Both the position numbers and the translations under genes were made by a program. Of a stretch of 64,000 nt of DNA, positions 44,140 through 53,507 are shown piece after piece (position 1 is the first letter of the stretch; every line of letters begins with the position of its first letter). The stretch comes from WQXF01 sp031553615 (GTDB lineage Bacteria; Bacillota; Clostridia; Christensenellales; Aristaeellaceae). Under the pieces are notes generated by a model. That model saw only the letters and a list, made by a program, of their open reading frames with translations. It had not been told where the DNA came from and made no database searches. The stretch is taken from NCBI GenBank assembly GCA_031553615.1, contig JAVBLJ010000062.1, positions 52,431 to 116,430 of the forward strand, in the 5' to 3' direction.

Positions 44140-46230
44140 CTACACACCTTCGCCGATCAAAGCAAGAAACTCGGCTTCATCGATCACGCGCACGCCCAGC
44201 GATTGCGCCTTAGCCAGCTTGCTGCCCGCCGCCTCCCCTGCCAACACCAATCCCGTCTTGGCGGACACGCTGGAGGCCGTCTTGCCGCCGTGTGCCTCTA
44301 TCAGCCTTTCAGCATCGGCACGGGCCAAGTTGGGCAGCGTGCCGGTCAGCACCACAGTGATGCCTGCAAGCGCGCCCTGCCCGCTCTCGACCGGCAAAGG
44401 CTTGGGCGCAATGCCCGCCGCAAGCAAGCGGTCCACCATCTCCCGGTTTTCGGACAGCGCAAAGAATTCCACCACGCTGGCGGCCACTACTTGGCCGACC
44501 TCCTCTACCTGCTGCAGCGCCAACTCATCCGCCGCCGCAAGCGCATCCAGCGTCGGAAAGCGCCGCGCCAGATCGCGCGCGGTCTTTCGGCCCACGTTGG
44601 CAATGCCCAGCGCAAAGAGGAACACATCCAGCGGACAATCGCGGCTTTTTTCCAGCTCCTGTAGCAGCTTTTCTACCTTCTTTGCCCCGAATCCCTTTAA
44701 GCGCTGCATAGCCTCGGGCTCCAGTGCGTACAGCCCCGCCGGATCGCGCAGGCCCAGCTCATCGTAGAAAAGCTCGGCGGTTTTGGCGCTGAATGCCTCG
44801 ATATCCATGGCATCGCGGGAGGCGAAGTGCGCCAAACGCGCCACGGTCTGTGGGCGGCAGCTGGCCCGATTCAGGCAAAACAGGTGTGCGCCGCGTTCGG
44901 TGAGCGGTTGACCACACGCTGGGCAAACGCTCGGCCTCACGATCTCGCGCCAGCCCGCCTCACTCTCGCCCTCCACGATGCCCAGTATTTCAGGGATCAC
45001 GTCGTTGGAGCGGCGCACCCAGACCTGCGCGCCGATGCGCACGCGCTTGCGCAGGATGTCGCCCCAATTGTTCAGCGTGGCGCGCTGTACCGTCACCCCA
45101 GCCAGTTCCACCGGCGCAAGGTGCGCGAGCGGCGTAAGCTTTCCAGTGCGGCCCAGCTCCCAGGTCACGTCGCGCAGCTCGGTGGTAGTCTCTTCGGCTT
45201 CGAACTTGTAGGCGATCGCCCAGCGCGGGAATTTATCGGTGTAGCCCAGCACCTCGCGCGTGGCCTCGTCGCAAATCTTGATCACCGCGCCGTCGATGAG
45301 GAAATCCAACGCTTCTCGGCGGGCCTCGATCGCTTGAACCAGCTCCAGCGCGCATCCGGCGGTGTCGGCCACCTCAAAATACGGGCTGACTGGCAGCTTA
45401 TTCTCCTGCAGAAAGGCCATCATTTCGCGGTGATCGGCAAACTGGCGGCCCTCGATGTAGCCGATCTGATAGAAAAAGGCTTCCAGCTTGCGCTCCGCCG
45501 TCACCTTAGGGTCTAGGTTGCGCAACGCACCGGCGGCGGCGTTGCGCGCATTCTTGAGCGGCTCAGCGGCAGTTCTGTTGTATTCCGCCAGCGTCGAAAG
45601 GCACATGATGCCCTCGCCCCGCACCTCCATGCGCCCTTTGAAAGGAATATGCTGCGGCACGTTGCGGATGGTGCACACCTGCGCCAGGATCGCCTCGCCC
45701 ACCTCGCCGTTCCCACGCGTCGCCGCCTGTACCAGCACGCCGCCCTCATACGTCAGGTTGAGGGTTAAGCCATCGAACTTGTACTCCACGGCATAGCAAA
45801 GCGGCGGCAACGCAACGTCCCGCCGTTCATTGGCTGCATCCCGCAGCTTTTCGCAGCGCGCCGCCCAATCGAACAGCTCGCCGGGCTGCTGCGCCTTACC
45901 CAAGCTCCACAGGCGCGCCAGGTGCCGGTGCGGCGTGAAGGCTGCAAGCGGCGCTCCGCCCACGCGGCGCGTTGGAGAATCCGGCAAGCTTTCGCCGGTC
46001 TCCTGCTCCATGCGCACCAGCTCATCGTAGAGCGCATCCCATTCTTTATCCGAAATAATCGGATTATCCAGCACATAGTACGCGTGGGCCGTTTCATTCA
46101 ATCGATCCACCAGCGCGCGCATATTCTGTTTGGGATCGCCCAATATCTGCTCACTTTTCGTATCGTCGTTTTGGGCTCGTACGTTTTGGATTTGTACGTT
46201 TTCTGCCTGCCCGCCCTCTATTTGTGTCAA
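44140..46230 (-). CDS. ligA: NAD-dependent DNA ligase
   Basis: A 696-residue ligase. Ia and nucleotidyltransferase domains include EYKFDGL, where the Lys of K-x-D-G is adenylated. Then follow the OB fold (RTGKLTPLAHLAPVELAGVTVQRATLNN), a Cys4 zinc finger (CPACGQ...CLNRASC), tandem HhH motifs (LKGFGAKKVEKL; GIANVGRKTARDL) and a C-terminal BRCT domain. The normal N-terminus begins near Met37; the first ~36 residues are a Gln/Asn-rich extension with 15-bp repeats. The TTG start at 46230 is 5 bases after the pcrA stop. Confidence 0.96.
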   Translation of the reverse strand: MTQIEGGQAENVQIQNVRAQNDDTKSEQILGDPKQNMRALVDRLNETAHAYYVLDNPIISDKEWDALYDELVRMEQETGESLPDSPTRRVGGAPLAAFTPHRHLARLWSLGKAQQPGELFDWAARCEKLRDAANERRDVALPPLCYAVEYKFDGLTLNLTYEGGVLVQAATRGNGEVGEAILAQVCTIRNVPQHIPFKGRMEVRGEGIMCLSTLAEYNRTAAEPLKNARNAAAGALRNLDPKVTAERKLEAFFYQIGYIEGRQFADHREMMAFLQENKLPVSPYFEVADTAGCALELVQAIEARREALDFLIDGAVIKICDEATREVLGYTDKFPRWAIAYKFEAEETTTELRDVTWELGRTGKLTPLAHLAPVELAGVTVQRATLNNWGDILRKRVRIGAQVWVRRSNDVIPEILGIVEGESEAGWREIVRPSVCPACGQPLTERGAHLFCLNRASCRPQTVARLAHFASRDAMDIEAFSAKTAELFYDELGLRDPAGLYALEPEAMQRLKGFGAKKVEKLLQELEKSRDCPLDVFLFALGIANVGRKTARDLARRFPTLDALAAADELALQQVEEVGQVVAASVVEFFALSENREMVDRLLAAGIAPKPLPVESGQGALAGITVVLTGTLPNLARADAERLIEAHGGKTASSVSAKTGLVLAGEAAGSKLAKAQSLGVRVIDEAEFLALIGEGV
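46161..46205. repeat. Degenerate 15-bp repeat, 3 units, in the ligA 5' end
   Basis: Three imperfect 15-base units, at 46161, 46176 and 46191, sharing TCGTACGTTTTGG-like sequence. They encode NVQIQ / NVRAQ pentapeptides of the extension. Confidence 0.6.
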
Positions 46231-46237
46231 CTATGCG

Positions 46238-48511
46238 TCACCTGCCCACCTTGACGATCGGCGCGATGGACATCGAGAACTCCTTGACCCCATAGGCGGC
46301 AAATTCGATGGCGATGCGCGCGTCGGCCCCCTTGCCCGTGAGGCTGATCACGTTGCCCTCGCCAAATTTCTTGTGCAGCACCCGGTCGCCCACGTGGAAT
46401 ACCGCGGGCGTGGAGCTCTGCGCAGCGGCCACCGAAGGCACCATCACCGCATCGCCGAAGCCCTTCTGCACGCCGGGAATGCGTAGCGAGCCTGCGCGGC
46501 CGCCGCCGAAATCCTTGACGGGCTGGCGCTGCGCGCGGGTTGCCTGCGGCTCGCGGGTGCGCTCCTGGGCGGCGGGGAACGCCATCTCCCTGCGCATCGC
46601 GCCGCTCTCATCGAGCAGACGCTCGGGAATCTCGCGCAGGAAGGGGGAAGGCGGATTGTGCAGCATTTGGTTAAACAGCATGCGCTGGGTGGCGTGCGAG
46701 AGGTGCAGCATGTCGCGCGCACGCGTGATGCCCACGTAGCACAGGCGGCGCTCCTCCTCCATGCGCGCGGGGTCCATCAGCGAACGTCCGCTGGGGAAGA
46801 TGCCCTCCTCCATGCCGGTGAGGAACACGACCGGGAATTCGAGCCCCTTGGCGCTGTGCAGCGTCATCATGGTCACGGCGCGGGCTTCGCCCTCCATGCC
46901 GTCCAAATCGGTGACCAACGCCACGTTTTCGAGGAAGGCTTCCAGCGTGGGTTCCTCGGCCTTTTCAGCAAATTCGTGCACCGCGCCGGAGAATTCACGG
47001 ATGTTCTCCAGCCGGGTTTGGGATTCGTCGGTATGCTCGCGCTCATATTGCACCGCTAATCCGGTCTCCTCGATCAGCAGATCGACGAATTCGGCCAGAC
47101 CCATGGTGTGGCGCACGGTGGTCAGCTTGGTCAGCAGTTGGGCAAAATCGCCCACGCATTTGCGCGCCCGGGAGGCCAGCGATTCCGGGGGCTCCAGCAT
47201 GGCGGTGAACAGTGCATAGCCTTGCTCCTCCGCATGGCGCACCAGCTCGGCGATGGTCGCGTCTCCGATGGAGCGCTTGGGCTGGTTGATGATGCGGCGC
47301 AGCGAAACGTCGTCCGCCGGGTTGCAAATCACGCGCAGGTAGGCGATGATGTCGCGCACTTCCTTGCGGTCGTAGAAGCGCATGCCGCCAAAAACCCGGT
47401 AGGGAATGCCGGCGCGCACCATCATTTCTTCCAACACGCGGGATTGCGAGTTCATGCGGTAGAGCACCGCCATATCCTGGTAGCTCTGCCCCGCCTGGAT
47501 GAGCTGCTGCATGCGATCGCAAATCCAGGCAGCTTCCTCGCGCTCATCGCCCGCTTTGAATACGCGGATGCGGTGCCCTTCCCCGCGCTCGGTCCACAGC
47601 GCTTTTTCCTTGCGGCCCTCGTTGTGGGTGATCACATTGTTGGCCGCATCGAGTATGTTGGCGCTGGATCGGTAGTTTTGCTCGAGCTTGATGACGGTGC
47701 AGCCCGCGAAATCCTTTTCAAAATCCAGTATGTTGCGGATATCCGCGCCGCGCCAACCGTAGATGGATTGATCGTCGTCGCCCACCACGCAGAGGTTGTG
47801 GTGCTTGGCGGCCAGCAGCTTGATCATCATGTACTGCGCGTAGTTGGTATCCTGATATTCGTCCACGTGGATGTATTGAAAGCGCTGCTGGTACGCTTCC
47901 AGCACCGGCGGATGCCCGGCGAAAAGCTCCAGCGTCTTGACCAGCAGATCGTCAAAATCCAGTGCGTTGGCAGCTTTAAGGCGCGCCTCGTAGGCCACGA
48001 ACAGGTCGTGGATGCTCTGCATGCGAAAATCGCGGCTGGAGCCCGCGAACCACTCGTCCGGGTTGAGCAGGTGGTTCTTGGCGTCCGATATTTTTGATTT
48101 TACCTCGCGCGGGGGCAAAAGCTTCTCATCGATGTTTTGCTTTTTGAGCAAATCCTTGATGAGCGACATCTGATCGTCGTCATCGTAAATGGTAAACGCT
48201 CGCGTATAGCCCAGCTTCTCGATATCGCGGCGCAGTATGCGCGCGCACGAAGCATGGAAGGTGCTCACCCAGGCGTCAGCAGCGACCTGCGGGGCAAGCG
48301 CCTCGATGCGCTCCCTCATTTCACGCGCCGCTTTGTTGGTAAAGGTGATCGCCAGTATGCGGTAGGCGGGCACGCCTTTGTCGAGCAGATTGGCGATGCG
48401 GTACGTCAGCGCGCGCGTCTTACCCGAGCCTGCGCCGGCCAAAATCAGCAATGGGCCTTCGGTGGTCTCCGCCGCAAGCCTTTGCTGCGGGTTGAGCATG
48501 CTCAAGTCCAT
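46238..48511 (-). CDS. pcrA: ATP-dependent DNA helicase PcrA (UvrD family)
   Basis: A 757-residue SF1 helicase. LNPQQRLAAETTEGPLLILAGAGSGKTRALTYRIA (Q motif and Walker A), HVDEYQDTN (motif II), GDDDQSIYGWRGA (motif III), LEQNYRSSANIL (motif IV) and VGITRARDMLHL (motif VI) are all present. The C-terminal end (VGDRVLHKKFGEGNVISL...VKVGR) is the PcrA Tudor-like tail. The ATG overlaps the YerC stop by one base (TAATG). Acts in repair and replication-fork clearance. Confidence 0.97.
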   Translation of the reverse strand: MDLSMLNPQQRLAAETTEGPLLILAGAGSGKTRALTYRIANLLDKGVPAYRILAITFTNKAAREMRERIEALAPQVAADAWVSTFHASCARILRRDIEKLGYTRAFTIYDDDDQMSLIKDLLKKQNIDEKLLPPREVKSKISDAKNHLLNPDEWFAGSSRDFRMQSIHDLFVAYEARLKAANALDFDDLLVKTLELFAGHPPVLEAYQQRFQYIHVDEYQDTNYAQYMMIKLLAAKHHNLCVVGDDDQSIYGWRGADIRNILDFEKDFAGCTVIKLEQNYRSSANILDAANNVITHNEGRKEKALWTERGEGHRIRVFKAGDEREEAAWICDRMQQLIQAGQSYQDMAVLYRMNSQSRVLEEMMVRAGIPYRVFGGMRFYDRKEVRDIIAYLRVICNPADDVSLRRIINQPKRSIGDATIAELVRHAEEQGYALFTAMLEPPESLASRARKCVGDFAQLLTKLTTVRHTMGLAEFVDLLIEETGLAVQYEREHTDESQTRLENIREFSGAVHEFAEKAEEPTLEAFLENVALVTDLDGMEGEARAVTMMTLHSAKGLEFPVVFLTGMEEGIFPSGRSLMDPARMEEERRLCYVGITRARDMLHLSHATQRMLFNQMLHNPPSPFLREIPERLLDESGAMRREMAFPAAQERTREPQATRAQRQPVKDFGGGRAGSLRIPGVQKGFGDAVMVPSVAAAQSSTPAVFHVGDRVLHKKFGEGNVISLTGKGADARIAIEFAAYGVKEFSMSIAPIVKVGR

Positions 48512-48807
48512 TACGCTTTCTCCTCCATTCGATCCAGCACAGTGGTGTAACCATTGGCCCCATAGGCTAGACAACGGTTAACGCGGCTGATGGTCGCGGT
48601 GCTTGCGCCGGTTGTGTGCGCAATTTCTTGGTAAGTGATATGCTTGCGCAACAGGCGCGCGACCTCGATGCGTTGCGCCAGCGCTTGCACTTCGTGGATG
48701 GTGCACAAATCCTCCAGCAACTGGTAGCACTCCTCTGGGCTGTCGAGCGCGAGCAGCGCCTGCACCAGCAAATCGGTCTGTTCGCTTTTGAGGGGTGTCT
48801 CTCTCAT
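48511..48807 (-). CDS. YerC/YecD family TrpR-like protein
   Basis: A 98-residue helical protein with the TrpR-like helix-turn-helix (ITYQEIAHTTGASTATISRVNRCLAYG) and an N-terminal dimer region (EECYQLLEDLCTIHEVQALAQRI). Regularly found just before pcrA in Firmicutes. The regulated target is not known. ATG with a GGAGG-like site upstream; the protein ends in the pcrA start codon. Confidence 0.92.
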   Translation of the reverse strand: MRETPLKSEQTDLLVQALLALDSPEECYQLLEDLCTIHEVQALAQRIEVARLLRKHITYQEIAHTTGASTATISRVNRCLAYGANGYTTVLDRMEEKA

Positions 48808-48905
48808 GGGACTGCCTCCATCTCACTAGCGGGTGTATATGCCGCAAGAATAAAAAGCTGCCAAAGGCGCAACCCTCGGCAAGCTCTGCGCACGGATATA
48901 TAGCC

Positions 48906-48911
48906 AGTATA
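48906..48911 (-). promoter_or_regulatory. Extended -10 promoter of yerC-pcrA-ligA
   Basis: TGGTATACT (TATACT at 48906-48911), with a weak TTCCTT -35 17 bases upstream. Confidence 0.5.
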
Positions 48912-49043
48912 CCATAAAGAGCGCGCCAAAGGAAGCTCTCCCTCGCTTTTCTTGCGCAAAAGGATAGGTTTTACTGCAACATTTTTCCACGTTTCGGTGT
49001 TTTGTATACATCAGCGCATGCCCAAACCAATCAAAAACCATGC

Positions 49044-49082
49044 AAAAACCTGCATTGGGCGCTTTTTTCACCCAAAGCAGGT
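49044..49082 (-). terminator. Terminator of the PdaB-like/SSB-like transcript
   Basis: ACCTGC / GCAGGT with an inner TTGGG / CCCAA stem and a five-T tail on the minus strand. Confidence 0.7.
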
Positions 49083-49140
49083 TTCACAAGGTGCTTCGCT
49101 TCGGCATTCGGGAACCCCTGCGCTTTGCAGGGGCGCGTGG

Positions 49141-49827
49141 TCACTGCGAATCCTGCATGCCTTCCCGCGCTTCCGCGTCCGGGCTTGCATCGGCCGGATG
49201 CACGGAATCGGCCATATCGTTGGTCGCCAGCTCGATTTGGCTGACCGACACCTCGTACGCCACCTTCTCCACGCATGAGCCATCAGGCATTTGCTTTTGA
49301 TACGTTCGGCTCTGCAGCCTTCCCGAAAGGGATACGCGGTCGCCCACATGCAACCGCGAGGCAAACCGCGCGCTGCGACCCCAAGTGATGCAGGGTATAT
49401 AATCGCTCTTGCCGTAGGCACGGTTGACGGCTAACATCAGGTCGGCGATCTCCCGGCCAAAGGGCGTGGTTCGGTAGGCGGGCGGCTTGCATAACGTACC
49501 GGTTAGCTGGAGGTGATTCGGATTGCGCTGCGGGTCGACCTCGAGCAGGCGTTGCGCAAACGCAGTGATCAATAGACGGCCTGCACCGTCCACGACCTTG
49601 TTGTACGAACGCACCTGCCCCTCGATGGAAAGCGGCGTCCCTGCGGACATGTCCAGCCCTTCCAGCAGCCGCTCCGAAATGGTCACGGGCAGCACATCCT
49701 CCGCGCCCGAAAGCCGGGGCACGCTCAGCGATAGGTAATAGAACATTTCACCAAAGGCCTCGTGCCCAACCTCCGGCACGCCCACCAGTTTCCCCGTCAG
49801 GTGTAGATCGTTGATCATGTGCTCCAT
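49141..49827 (-). CDS. SSB-like protein with two OB-fold modules
   Basis: A 228-residue protein. Two single-stranded-DNA-binding-type OB modules are seen: about 5-98 (INDLHLTGKLVG...LLITAFAQRLLEV) and about 105-205 (LQLTGTLCKPPAYRTTPFGREIADLMLAVNRAYG...YEVSVSQIEL). The second matches the bacterial SSB core well and the first is degenerate. There is no acidic SSB C-terminal tip. The start at 49827 has AAGGGGG upstream and overlaps the end of the deacetylase gene by 13 bases. Confidence 0.82.
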   Translation of the reverse strand: MEHMINDLHLTGKLVGVPEVGHEAFGEMFYYLSLSVPRLSGAEDVLPVTISERLLEGLDMSAGTPLSIEGQVRSYNKVVDGAGRLLITAFAQRLLEVDPQRNPNHLQLTGTLCKPPAYRTTPFGREIADLMLAVNRAYGKSDYIPCITWGRSARFASRLHVGDRVSLSGRLQSRTYQKQMPDGSCVEKVAYEVSVSQIELATNDMADSVHPADASPDAEAREGMQDSQ

Positions 49828-50648
49828 GGGTCTTGCCCCCTTGTGTATTTTGCGCTCGTTGTCGCGTCCTGCGGGGATTGCGTAGGCACCGGGTGCTGCA
49901 CCCCCGCGTGATCGATCCAAGTTTCACCCGTTAGTAGAATCTCCGATACAGGGATGATCCGATACCCCGCATCGCGGTATGTTTTCAGAATCGTCGGCAA
50001 AGCGTCGAGTATGTATCTCGAATCATTGTGAAAAAGCACGATATCGCCGGGCTGTATGTTCTTGGTGCATTGCCGGATCATGTCCTGTACGCCGCGATTC
50101 TTCCAATCCAGCGAATCGACATTCCATTGAACGCACTCGTAGCCTTCCTCGCGGCTCACGCGTACCACCGCATCGTTGTACTCGCCGTAGGGCGGGCGAA
50201 AGAGCGTGGTTGGCTTGCCAGTAATGTGCTCAACCTTCTCGCTGACAATGCGCAGTTCTTCACGGATTTTTCCCTCGGATAGCTGCGCCATATGTGGATG
50301 CGTCGCCGAGTGATTGCCAATCTCGTGCCCTCGGCGCACCATCTCCGCCACCATCTCCGGGTATTTCTCCACCCAGAACCCTACCAGAAAAAAGGTGGTC
50401 TTAACCTCGTAGTCATCGAGGATATCGAGTATCTCCTCGGTCTGCGCGCTTCCCCATGCCGCGTCAAAGCTGATGGAGAGCACCTTTTCCTTCTGTTCGA
50501 CGTTGTAGACCGGCAGCACCCGCTTACGCGCCGCCACCATCAGATCGCCGGAATCGATCAGCCCCGCGTAGGCCAACGAAAGCGCCGCCAAGCAGAGCAC
50601 CACCATCACCTGCCGCATCCAGCCTTGCCTGCTCCCCCGGAAAACCAC
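49815..50648 (-). CDS. Polysaccharide deacetylase, PdaB-like
   Basis: A ~277-residue NodB-domain protein, membrane-anchored by an N-terminal hydrophobic segment (VMVVLCLAALSLAYAGL). SFDAAWGSAQT, HSATHPHMAQ (metal His pair) and RPPYGEYN are NodB motifs; the FDAAWG form is typical of the sporulation PdaB/YlxY group. The likely start is GTG at 50648, 8 bases after GGAGG; an ATG at 50654 is too near. It may deacetylate peptidoglycan in the spore or cell wall. Confidence 0.86.
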   Translation of the reverse strand: MVFRGSRQGWMRQVMVVLCLAALSLAYAGLIDSGDLMVAARKRVLPVYNVEQKEKVLSISFDAAWGSAQTEEILDILDDYEVKTTFFLVGFWVEKYPEMVAEMVRRGHEIGNHSATHPHMAQLSEGKIREELRIVSEKVEHITGKPTTLFRPPYGEYNDAVVRVSREEGYECVQWNVDSLDWKNRGVQDMIRQCTKNIQPGDIVLFHNDSRYILDALPTILKTYRDAGYRIIPVSEILLTGETWIDHAGVQHPVPTQSPQDATTSAKYTRGQDPWST

Positions 50649-50814
50649 CGGCATCGCCTCCGTTCGCTGCGCACGCTCCACGCCTAAGCCTATGCGAAAC
50701 GCCACATGAATAGAACCTTTGCGCAAAGCCTTTGGCACAGCGAACAGCAAAAGCCGGAACATCACCCGAAATCCGCCAAAATCTCTTGAAATTACCCGAA
50801 ATAGCAAGCAAAGG

Positions 50815-50843
50815 TTGATCAATGCAAACCTCCCATGCTATAC
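50815..50843 (+). promoter_or_regulatory. Promoter of degV
   Basis: TTGATC (50815-50820), a 17-base spacer and TATACT (50838-50843) with TGC before the -10. Confidence 0.75.
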
Positions 50844-50933
50844 TAACGATTGTAATCGCGAGCATACTGCACGCCGCGCACCTTGCAGCGCCAATTGCTC
50901 TCGCAAAAGTCCGCAGACAAGGATGTGACCGAT

Positions 50934-51812
50934 ATGGAAAACAACGAGGTCGCCGCAACCAACAAAGCGCCCAAAATTGCCCTCATCACCGACAGTGCCA
51001 GCGATTTGACCGATGCACAGCGCGCGCAGTACAACATCTTTTCCGTGCCGTTGCGCTTGGTGTACAAAAATAAGGAATACCGCGACCGGGTGGATATCAC
51101 ACCCTCCGAAGTGTATGCGCGCATGCCCGGCGAAGTGCCCAGCACCTCACTGCCGCTGCCCAACGATGTAACCACGCTGTACGATCGGCTGGCCGATGAG
51201 GGCTACACGCACGCGCTGCACATTTGCATTTCCTCCGGCCTTTCCGGTACGTACAATATGGTGCGCATGGTGGCGGCGGAGCATGCGCGGCTCACCGTCG
51301 AGGTGGTCGATAGCAAGATTCTCGCCATTGGCGAAGGCTTTCTGGTGCTGGAGTGCGGCAAAGTGCTGCAAGAGACCGGCAGCATTCCCCAGGCGGTGGA
51401 GCGCTTGCACCAATTGCGCGAAACGATGCTGGGCGTATTCATCATCCGCACGCTTGAATATCTGCGCAAGGGCGGCCGGATTGGTTTGGTGGAATCGGTG
51501 TTGGGCAACATGCTCAACCTTAAGCCGGTGATATTCGTCAACGACGACGGCATCTATCAGACGTTGGCCAAGGCGCGCGGGTTCAACGGCGCGCAAGCCA
51601 CCCTGCTGGAGGAGGTCAAGCGCCGCTACCAGGATCGCCCGGTGCACATCGCCGTGGTGCACGGCGAATCGCCCGACGACGCGGAGACGCTGCTTGCCCA
51701 GGCCAGGCAAGCGCTCAATGTGGTCAACGAAGGGTTCGTTTCCCAGGTCAGCCCGGTGCTCGGCGCACACACCGGCCCCAGCCTGTTGGGCCTTATCGTG
51801 TACGAGGCGTAG
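50934..51812 (+). CDS. DegV family fatty-acid-binding protein
   Basis: A 292-residue protein of two alpha/beta domains. IALITDSASDLTD, PSTSLPLPNDV (the fatty-acid-contact Ser/Thr loop) and ISSGLSGTYNMV are the family motifs. DegV/FakB proteins bind a fatty acid and hand it to the FakA kinase for phosphorylation; no fakA is in this window. ATG at 50934 after AAGGA. Plus strand, divergent from the deacetylase. Confidence 0.93.
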   Translation: MENNEVAATNKAPKIALITDSASDLTDAQRAQYNIFSVPLRLVYKNKEYRDRVDITPSEVYARMPGEVPSTSLPLPNDVTTLYDRLADEGYTHALHICISSGLSGTYNMVRMVAAEHARLTVEVVDSKILAIGEGFLVLECGKVLQETGSIPQAVERLHQLRETMLGVFIIRTLEYLRKGGRIGLVESVLGNMLNLKPVIFVNDDGIYQTLAKARGFNGAQATLLEEVKRRYQDRPVHIAVVHGESPDDAETLLAQARQALNVVNEGFVSQVSPVLGAHTGPSLLGLIVYEA

Positions 51813-51824
51813 GAACTGCAAACA

Positions 51825-51865
51825 AAACGCCGCCCATGCGAACTGTTGCATGAGCGGCGTTTTTC
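51825..51865. terminator. Bidirectional terminator between degV and the M18 gene
   Basis: AAACGCCGCcCATGC / GCATGaGCGGCGTTT stem, 8-base loop, T tails on both strands. Confidence 0.82.
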
Positions 51866-51899
51866 GTTTGATTTTCGGGAATTCGTGGTGGTGGCAGCC

Positions 51900-53288
51900 T
51901 TATTCCTTACAGGCAAACACGGTTGCAAAAGCCTTGTGCGTCATGTAGAGGTCGAGCTTGGAAACCACCTCGAAAGGCGCATGCATGGAGAGCACCGGAA
52001 CGCCGATGTCCACCGTGTCAATGTTCTTGTTGGCGATGTAAACACCGATGGTGCCGCCGCCGCCCATGTCGATCTTGCCCAGCTCGGCCATCTGCCAAAC
52101 GACGTTGTTCCCATCCAATACGCGACGCAGGAACGCGATGGTTTCGGCGCTGGCATCCGAGCAGCCCGATTTTCCGCCCACGCCCAGGTATTTGCCCACA
52201 CCCGGGCCGTAGTTCATGAACGCGGCATTGCGCTTTTCGTATACTTCGGCGAAGGTTGGGTCAAAGGCAGCAGTAACGTCGGCGGAGAGACAGAATGCGT
52301 TCACGTAGCAAGCGCGGCGCGCCACGCCCTGGGCTTCGCACAAATCCTGCATGAAATCATCGAACGCGCTGCTGCACATGCCGGTCACGCCGTTGGAGCC
52401 CACTTCCTCCTTGTCGACCAGCGCGGTCACGCAGGTCTTGGCCGGGTTCTTCGCCTCAAAAAGCGCGGTTAGCGCGGGATAAGCGCAAACGCGGTCGTCG
52501 TGGCCAAAGGCACCCACCATGCTGCGATCCAAGCCGATGTCGCACGCATTGAACGCGGGCACCGCCGCCAACTCCGCGCTGAGGAAATCCTCTTCGGTGA
52601 TGCCATACTTCTCGTTCAGAATAACCAGCAGCGCCAGCTTCACGCGATCCTTGCCGTCGTCGCTCGCCTGGGGACGGCTGCCGAACAGCAGGTTGAGCTG
52701 CTCGCCCTCGATGGCCTTATCCAGCGGCTTTACGCGCTGATCCGCCGCCAGGTGCGGCAGAAGATCGGTCATGGTAAAGAGCGGATCGCCCGGATCCTGG
52801 CCAATGCTCACGCGTACGCACTTGCCATCGCGCAACACCACCACGCCGCGCAGCTCCAGCGGAATAGTTACCCACTGGTACTTGCGCACACCGCCGTAGT
52901 AATGCGTCTTGAGGTAGCCCATCTCGCTCTCCTCGTAGAGCGGATTGGGCTTTATGTGCATGTGCGGCGCGTCGATGTGCGCCGCCGCCAGGAAGAAGCC
53001 GTGCTCCAGCGTCTGTTGGCCGATGACGGCCAGGTAGAGCGCCTTGTCCCGATTGTTGAAGTAAATCTTGTCGCCGGGCTTCAGACTTTGCCCGCGCCGA
53101 TAAGGCGCGAAACCCTGCGCCTCGGCCAGCTTAATGGAGTAGGCGACCGCGTCGCGCTCCACCTTGCCCTCGTCCATGTAGGTCTTGTAACCCTCGGCAT
53201 ACGCGTAGGCGGCATCGATCTCCTTGGCATCCACGCGGTCAAAACCGTTCTTGTTGGTGTGCAGCAGTTTTTCCCTCAAATCGCTCAT
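51900..53288 (-). CDS. Aminopeptidase, M18 family
   Basis: A 462-residue cytosolic zinc aminopeptidase. Metal ligands are in AAAHIDAPHMHIKP (His, Asp), VDKEEVGSNG (Glu-Glu), FGHDDRVCAYPAL (Asp) and MHAPFEVVSKLD (final His). The family prefers acidic or hydrophobic N-termini. The start at 53288 has GAGGAGG upstream. A promoter with TTGACG and TATGAT lies at 53422-53450, and a 15-bp repeat sits in the leader. Confidence 0.94.
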   Translation of the reverse strand: MSDLREKLLHTNKNGFDRVDAKEIDAAYAYAEGYKTYMDEGKVERDAVAYSIKLAEAQGFAPYRRGQSLKPGDKIYFNNRDKALYLAVIGQQTLEHGFFLAAAHIDAPHMHIKPNPLYEESEMGYLKTHYYGGVRKYQWVTIPLELRGVVVLRDGKCVRVSIGQDPGDPLFTMTDLLPHLAADQRVKPLDKAIEGEQLNLLFGSRPQASDDGKDRVKLALLVILNEKYGITEEDFLSAELAAVPAFNACDIGLDRSMVGAFGHDDRVCAYPALTALFEAKNPAKTCVTALVDKEEVGSNGVTGMCSSAFDDFMQDLCEAQGVARRACYVNAFCLSADVTAAFDPTFAEVYEKRNAAFMNYGPGVGKYLGVGGKSGCSDASAETIAFLRRVLDGNNVVWQMAELGKIDMGGGGTIGVYIANKNIDTVDIGVPVLSMHAPFEVVSKLDLYMTHKAFATVFACKE

Positions 53289-53310
53289 GGGTATCCTCCT
53301 CGTATTGCTC

Positions 53311-53355
53311 TCTATGGGATCGGCTTCTATGGGATCGGCTTCTATGGGATCGACA
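53311..53355. repeat. 15-bp tandem repeat, 3 units, in the M18 gene leader
   Basis: Three units of 15 bases (TCTATGGGATCGGCT), at 53311, 53326 and 53341. The first two are identical; the third differs in its last three bases. It lies between promoter and start codon. Confidence 0.88.
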
Positions 53356-53421
53356 CATTGGGCTTCTATTGATTTCTGGCACCGCATGCGGTAAACTCTT
53401 GCATACAGTACCCTACCGCAA

Positions 53422-53450
53422 ATCATAGCGCAGATATTCACCCCCGTCAA
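53422..53450 (-). promoter_or_regulatory. Promoter of the M18 aminopeptidase gene
   Basis: TTGACG (53445-53450), a 17-base spacer and TATGAT (53422-53427). Confidence 0.85.
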
Positions 53451-53507
53451 CAGTTGGCCTGTGCGCGCCCACATATTTATTTCGCAATCACTAAGGAGGA
53501 TGGATTC

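Larger units (their letters stand above)
48808..49140. other. Intergenic region between yerC and the SSB-like gene
   Basis: No gene is seen. It holds the yerC promoter at 48906, the SSB-like gene terminator at 49044-49082 and a CCCCTGC / GCAGGGG hairpin at 49115-49133 with no T-run. Confidence 0.55.
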
